Below the pieces are notes generated by a model, which was not told the origin of the DNA, made no database searches, and worked only from the letters and a program-made list of their open reading frames with translations. 64,000 nt of DNA from Cinnamomum chago (Eukaryota > Streptophyta > Magnoliopsida > Laurales > Lauraceae): contig CP142455.1 of assembly GCA_038049695.1 (NCBI GenBank), positions 28,557,501 to 28,621,500 on the forward strand. Direction: 5' to 3'. Below, piece after piece: positions 58,687-64,000 of the stretch (its first letter is position 1; the number at the start of each line of letters is the position of its first letter). Made by a program: the position numbers and the translations under genes.

Positions 58687-59093
58687 CCCTCCCTTTGGGA
58701 GGGGTGAGGGGAGGGGAGGGAAAATTTGAGGGGGAAGGAAAATGAAGGGGAGGGGAGGAAAAATTAATTTTTTCTCCTCTTGTTTGGGCAATAAAAAATT
58801 AGAGGAAAGAAAAGTAAAAATGTATAATTTTGTTTGTTTGTGAGGTACAGAGACAAAGACCATTTTGTCCTTGCTTTTGAAAAAAATTCAATTAGAGTAA
58901 AAGGGCAGTTTAGTCATTTTTAAAACTTTCCCCTCATTTTCTCCCTATTTTGGGGGGAAATTTTTTTAGGGAAAGCACATCATTTTTCCCTCTATTTCCC
59001 CCTCCCCCCTTCCCAAACACCCTCCAAAATCATTTTCCCTCCACTTTCACCCCATTCCCCCCCCCCCCCCCCCCCCCCCCCCCAAAGAAAAGG
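58687..59093. mobile_element. PIF/Harbinger-like MITE, second copy
   Basis: CCCTCCCTTTGGGAG at the left and an eroded CCCAAAGAAAAGG at the right, with TAA on both sides (58684-58686, 59094-59096). Contains C27 at 59057-59083. Counterpart of 56071-56490. Confidence 0.65.
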
Positions 59094-59197
59094 TAAGGGT
59101 TCCAATGATTTATAGTACAAATAGAAAATTTGATCAGTGACTTGATTTTATTTTGAAAGTACTTTCTGATTCGTTGGAGTGGGCTTTAAATTCATCC

Positions 59198-61285
59198 ATT
59201 CGACTTTAATTTTTCTATAGTTTTATTATATCTAGATTTTAATATTTATTATTTCTACTTCCTAGTGTTCTATATGAAATCAACTTAATTATGGACCCAA
59301 AAGGAAATTAAAGTATATTTTTTATAGACGATTTTCCACTGACACAAAATGTGCCCTTACTCTAGGTTTAAGGCTTTAAGCATGTGTCAGTAAGGGTAGA
59401 CATCTTAGGTTTTTTTTTTTTTTTTTTTCTTATTTTATCTTCTACTCCTATATATTCTGGGAAGCCATCAACATGATTATTTTTTATTAATTTTTTTTAT
59501 TTTGTATAAAAAAAATTTATTATTTTATTATTTCTTATATATGTTTTTTTTCAAAATTCTGACCCTATCAGTCCTACTATGGCTAATTTTTTGTTCCTTT
59601 TTTATGTATATGGTAGCACTTTGGGCGAAGGCAGGCAAGATAGCTTATAAATTAAACTCGAAAACAATAGCAGTATTGCCTAGGATTTGTATTGATCGGT
59701 TCTAAAAAAAAAAGAATTTTTATCTAGCTAAATGGGAATCATAAGGACAATCCATATAATATAATCCAAGATAGTGTAACATAAGACCATAAAATGCCAC
59801 AAAATAGCCAGCTAGAATTGGCAAAATCAAGAACTACATTTTCTCTAAATGGTGCCACAAATGGTTTTACCATAGAGTTGATGTAGGCTTCACTTTTACC
59901 TGGTGTAGGCGAAGTCCAGATCTATGTACCGCTCCAGGCCATAGGCCCAAAATACTATCACAAGAATCACAACATGTAATAACATATGACCCATGCCAGT
60001 AGCTTAGTCAATCATGGCCCAAAATGTAATCCAAACACATATGCCACTACATATATCATCTAGCAAGATCCAACTCAAATAGAAAAGTTCAAAAGGCAGG
60101 AAATCAATAATCCTTGGGTAGAACAAGTTCTAAGGCAAATTGTAAATAAAGACGCACAAGATCAAGTTCAAAGAACAGAAACAAACAGTCATAATACAAT
60201 ACATCATAGGGTAAACAGAAATTAACCGAAGCAAGAAACGACAGCAGAGTAAGGGCTATGCTTATAGTAAGCAAGATATATCTGCATGGGCCATGGCCAA
60301 ATGTAAAGTAGGTGATCTGAAGAAGCTGGAGTAGAAGCATGGGCTGAGATCCAGAAACATTGAGGAAGTATTGCCAAAAGCATCAAAATAAACCTGCAGA
60401 GAAGATGAATTTTACACAAATTCAATCCTAAAGCATGAAACAGAGTCCAAACCTTCAGATGAAGCAGCCCACTATTGGAGAGCTTGTATGCCACTACAGT
60501 GTATTGGGAGTGCACTTGCCAATGTGGAAGAAGAAGGCACTAAATTAGAAATCTGATAATGAGGCCTCCAAATCCATCAGCCCTGCCTAAACCTGGAAAT
60601 CCAAACCACAGAAAATAATCGCTCACCTTGTAGTGGCTCACATGTGGCATGTAAATTTCACTTTAAGAGTCAGGAAGACAAAATTTATCACTAGTAAAAC
60701 ACACCATCTTTTTTTTTTTTTTTTTTTTTCAGAAACTTATTGAAAACCTTTATAGCATGGGCAAAAGCTAGTTAGAAAAGAACCTAGATCCTCGGTAGCT
60801 TCCAGCTCTAACTTGCTTTCAAATGGTCTTTTATAACTTGACCCAATCTTTCAAGTTTCAGCCATTGGGCTAAGTTTTGTCTTAAATTTTTTACTTCAGC
60901 TTGTCTCTACCTTTAGCCAAAGAGTTCTCTTCCTCCTCTTCCCTTCCTCTTTTTTTTTTTTTTTTTCATCATTGGGTCATATTCAAATAGAGGACATGTA
61001 GTTTATTTTTTTAGGGTTTCTCTCTTCCCCACTAAATAAAATGAAGGTTGTTATTTTAGCCAGCTACCAAAGCCAAGAAGATTGAGCATTGCTTTCTTTC
61101 AATCAAAGGTCGGCCATAAGAGAAGTTACAATAAGAACTCCTTCCTGTCTTAATTGTAAACTAGCTGCCCAATTTATTGCCTTTGATTATGCAGTTACCT
61201 AACAACGCATAATCGAATCAACTGAATTTTTTTGGGAGGTGAGGTGGCTACTTTACAGAACCTTCATTTTTATTAGGGAGAAAAT
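59198..61285. other. No gene recognised (2.1 kb)
   Basis: AT-rich sequence with poly-T runs (59409-59429, 60711-60729, 60951-60966). Short ORFs on both strands lack any family signature. It could contain decayed intronic or repeat sequence; nothing is supportable. Confidence 0.5.
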
Positions 61286-62035
61286 GTACCCCAGCAAATG
61301 CAGCATACTGTTCAGAAATGACGAAAAGAAATTTCCATTAATACCAATCTGAACTCTCAAAAGCTTTATTAGAATAATTATCCAATTGCCGTAAATAAAT
61401 TGTGACGACATTAAAATAAATTGGATCTATGACATTAAGACAAATTGTATTTTCCACCTAAATGAGTTGAGCAGACTCTCCATTAAATTCAAACCGCTCA
61501 TCGACTCATTCATCTTCTATTAACTTTAGCCCTTATATTTTTTAGCTCAACAGCAGTGGGGATCATAGATCATGTGTTTCCTGCATGATGAACTTCCTTG
61601 ATTTTCTACAAGAAAAGGGGTGGGTGGAGTAAATATCATGCAATTTGTACCCCAGCAAATGCAGCATGCTGTTCAGAAATGACGAAAAGAAATTACCATA
61701 AATACCAATCTGAACTCTCAGAAGCTTTATTAGAATAATTATCCATTTGCTGTAAATAAATTAAAATAAATTGTGACGAGATTAAAATAAATTGGAGCTA
61801 TGACATTAAGATAAATTTTATTTTCCACCAAATTGAGTTGAGCCCACCCTCCATTAAATTCAAACCGCTCATCGACTCATTCATCTTCTATTAACTTTAG
61901 CCCTTATCTTTTTTAGCTCAACAGCAGTGGGGATCATAGATCATGTGTTTCCTGCATGATGAACTTCCTTAGATTTTCTACAAGAAAAGGGGTGGGAAAA
62001 GGGGTGAGTGGAGTAAATATCATGCAATTTGTTTG
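61286..62035. repeat. 361-bp tandem duplication downstream of the NLR
   Basis: CCAGCAAATGCAGCAT at 61291 recurs at 61652, followed in both by TTCAGAAATGACGAAAAG, AACTCTCA-AAGCTTTATTAG, CATTAAATTCAAACCGCTC and ATCATAGATCATGTGTTTCC. A smaller direct repeat of CAATCCATGGTGGGCC follows at about 62038 and 62078. Confidence 0.88.
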
Positions 62036-62274
62036 ATCAATCCATGGTGGGCCTTAATGTAGAAATGAGTCAAATTGCAATCCATGGTGGGCCTTAATGT
62101 AGAATTTCAGACGAAATTTCTAGTAAATTACTAGGGGGCGCACAATCGATTGATCCACTTCTTTTTTGAGAGAGGGGTGGGGCCCTTCTTTTTCACATTC
62201 TTTTTTCTTTTCAGTAAAGCAAGAAGAAATTGTAAAAAATATAATATTTATATTAGTTACCTCATCTTCATTCT

Positions 62275-64000
62275 TCAAAACGATTGAAGGGACCTTGAAG
62301 TAGAGGTATAATGACTGATCTGGGGAATATGCTGGAGATTTACGCCTCTATCTTGCCGAATCCTCCGCAAAAGTTCCCCCGACATGTCCCGTAGCCCGAG
62401 TCTTTGAAGACTAGTAAGATATTGAATGCCCTCTGGTATGTTCTTCAACTCAGGGCAATCAATCAAATGTATGTTTCTAATGCAACTCAATGATTCCTCT
62501 TCTATGAGTATCCTATCCAATCGAGGGAGTTGAGCAAATCTCAGCAACTTGAGTTTCAAGAATCTTCCACGACGGATGCATAACTCTTTCCCAACATATG
62601 CATTTCTCAGAGAAAGGCGCAGGAGATTGGGCAATTCTTGGAGTAAAGTCAATGGATCTTCATTCAATTGAGACCAGTTTAACAACACTTTGGTGAGAGA
62701 CTGAACGGATCTAATCCCAGGAGGCAGCATCTCTAGACGCCCAGATAACCGGAGAGTTTCAAGATACGTGGGAGGATGAAAATGAAACAAGGTATCCAAA
62801 CGAAGCATTTCTTCTCCTCTTGTAGCCTTTACATGCAGCTTTACAAGGGATTTCAATTTCCCGAAGGAGACACATAGCTCTTCCCCATGAAAACTTTGTA
62901 CGTCGTTAATTGTCAAATTTCTTAATTGAGTCAAGTTTCCAACTTTTCTAATAACTTCATCGTTTGCTCCAATGCATTGTAAAGATTGCAGGCAATTCAA
63001 ATCGCATATTCCGTTTGGAGCTTGTGCAAAATCATAATAGTCAAAGCCCATTGAACCATTATAACGATATGTATACAAATGTCGCAGTTTCTTTAACTTT
63101 TCTACCCCTTTAGGTAGAGTCTTTATTTCAGAATCCCTAATGTCCAAAGTCTGCAAGTTTTGAAACCTGACTATTGAATCTGGAAGCTTGTCCACATTTG
63201 TTTTCCTTAAACTCAAGTAGCGTAAATTAAATAATTCAATTAATTCATCTGGCACAGAGCCAATGGAAGAACCCTGTAGATCAAGCACTCTCAACAGTTT
63301 AATGCTTGACGCGATGCTATTCAAAGAAAGCGAAGGGATTTCTGGTGAGAAGAACATTAGGGAGCGAAGATGACAACTACTTGACTGAATGCTTCCAATG
63401 AAATTGGACAATGACAACCGCCGGGCTTCATTGTTCTGAATCTCCTCTGTAGCAACAAGTGCATCGCAAAATTTCTCTTCACGGGCGATTTCTAGAGCTA
63501 ACTCTCGAAATACATCATGCATTCGGACACATTTTCTTACTTTATAATGACCCGTCTCAACTTGAAGCAGGCTTCTACATGTGAGCTCTTTGATATATCC
63601 AGCAGCAACCTCCTCTAGGGTTAGTCTTCTATGCTCTTCTACCAAGCCTTCTGCAACCCATAACCTAATCAATCTGTTCTGTGAAATACTGTAATCTTCC
63701 GGGAAGAGAGTACAATATAAGAAACAACGTTGGAGGTAGTACGGCAAATCGTCATAGCTAAGCAACAGTATGTTCTTCATCGGTGCAAATTCCGAATTAC
63801 TGCTTAGTTGCGAACTAAGACTCTGCTCGACCTTCTTCCATTCCAAACAAGAGTCTCCTTTCTCCAGCATGAGCCGCCCAATTGCTATAATGGCTAGAGG
63901 TAGGCCCTCGCATTTTTGTACTAAGCTTTCTGCAAATGGCTTCAGCTCAGGAGGGCAGCTCTTGTTATGAAATGCATTGTTACAGAAGAGGACGAAAGCA
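62275..64000 (-). CDS. CC-NBS-LRR resistance protein, RPM1-like (C-terminal part)
   Basis: About 574 codons are visible on the minus strand, open from the window edge to the stop at 62275; the ATG at 63870 is internal. The first residues (KCEGLPLAIIAIGRLM) are the GLPLA motif of NB-ARC. RNBS-D follows (QRCFLYCTLFPEDYSISQN), then the winged-helix segment RLIRLWVAEGLVEE and MHD (RMHDVFRELALEIA). From about 190 residues past GLPLA there are leucine-rich repeats (LRVLDLQGSSIGSVPDELI, LRYLSLRKTNVDKLP, LQTLDIRDSEIKTLPKGVE). Such proteins are intracellular immune receptors; NB-ARC is the nucleotide switch and LRRs give specificity. The CC domain, P-loop and most of NB-ARC lie beyond 64000. No frameshift is seen in the visible part. 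Confidence 0.93.
   Translation of the reverse strand, partial: AFVLFCNNAFHNKSCPPELKPFAESLVQKCEGLPLAIIAIGRLMLEKGDSCLEWKKVEQSLSSQLSSNSEFAPMKNILLLSYDDLPYYLQRCFLYCTLFPEDYSISQNRLIRLWVAEGLVEEHRRLTLEEVAAGYIKELTCRSLLQVETGHYKVRKCVRMHDVFRELALEIAREEKFCDALVATEEIQNNEARRLSLSNFIGSIQSSSCHLRSLMFFSPEIPSLSLNSIASSIKLLRVLDLQGSSIGSVPDELIELFNLRYLSLRKTNVDKLPDSIVRFQNLQTLDIRDSEIKTLPKGVEKLKKLRHLYTYRYNGSMGFDYYDFAQAPNGICDLNCLQSLQCIGANDEVIRKVGNLTQLRNLTINDVQSFHGEELCVSFGKLKSLVKLHVKATRGEEMLRLDTLFHFHPPTYLETLRLSGRLEMLPPGIRSVQSLTKVLLNWSQLNEDPLTLLQELPNLLRLSLRNAYVGKELCIRRGRFLKLKLLRFAQLPRLDRILIEEESLSCIRNIHLIDCPELKNIPEGIQYLTSLQRLGLRDMSGELLRRIRQDRGVNLQHIPQISHYTSTSRSLQSF

Larger units (their letters stand above)
57120..59197. repeat. 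Direct duplication, second copy (2.1 kb)
   Basis: Sister of 54211-56595 in the same orientation. Lacks the 50-bp poly-G duplication and about 250 neighbouring bases; instead it has TAGCTTCATTGCAAAAATG near 58352 before similarity resumes at about 58445. Confidence 0.85.

Noticed and set aside
60222-60515. 97-codon minus-strand ORF with hydrophobic stretches
   Set aside because: No recognisable family, codon pattern or neighbouring exon; AT-rich non-coding sequence gives such ORFs by chance.

Overview
This is a gene-poor, repeat-dense window of nuclear plant DNA. The evidence is spliced plant-type genes (a cellulose synthase-like E pair, a RUS6-like first exon and a CC-NBS-LRR resistance gene), nested Copia and Gypsy LTR elements, plant LINE remnants, and hAT, CACTA and Harbinger-like MITEs. 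A non-grass angiosperm is likely; I cannot name the clade from sequence alone.

Left third (1-24,440): a tandem array of a roughly 1-kb repeat (about eight units) has been split by nested retrotransposons. Target-site duplications (TSDs) let the nest be taken apart. An older LTR (about 3,110-11,115) holds a solo LTR (3,781-5,982) and a 4.1-kb gag-only Copia element (6,114-10,223, TSD TATCT). A 3.3-kb solo LTR (16,150-21,641, TSD CCTAC) holds another solo LTR (18,809-21,018, TSD TTTAT). A 467-bp hAT MITE (11,177-11,643) lies in the array. The extreme left is a Gypsy LTR fragment and a gag pseudogene.

Middle (24,441-44,661): a partial LTR-like sequence, a 1-kb non-autonomous hAT element, an isolated RUS6-like exon 1 with a TATA box, then CSLE copy A. 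Copy A has eight recognisable exons (30,440-43,893) and all the GT2 catalytic motifs, but a 4-bp deletion shifts the frame in exon 6. Its intron 2 holds a 5'-truncated LINE; intron 7 holds a 2.6-kb solo LTR and a foldback CACTA MITE.

Right third (44,662-64,000): a tandem duplicate of the first six exons gives CSLE copy B (47,434-54,161). It has lost most of exon 2, carries a stop codon in exon 5, and ends at the (CT)n tract in intron 6. Next is a direct duplication of about 2.1-2.4 kb (54,211-56,595 and 57,120-59,197) carrying DUF4283-type ORF1 remnants and a Harbinger-like MITE, with a degenerate GTGGGCC minisatellite between the copies. After a stretch with no recognised gene, the window ends inside a CC-NBS-LRR (RPM1-like) gene read leftwards from beyond 64,000.

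No complete host gene is visibly intact. The CSLE copies are probably both pseudogenes, the RUS6 exon is an orphan, and the NLR is cut by the window edge. The least explained signal is in the LTRs: several unrelated LTR families carry pairs of 6-bp palindromes 19-21 bp apart, and in three of them the pairs repeat every 71-100 bp. Coordinates come from reading by eye. LTR ends backed by TSDs are precise; others are marked approximate.
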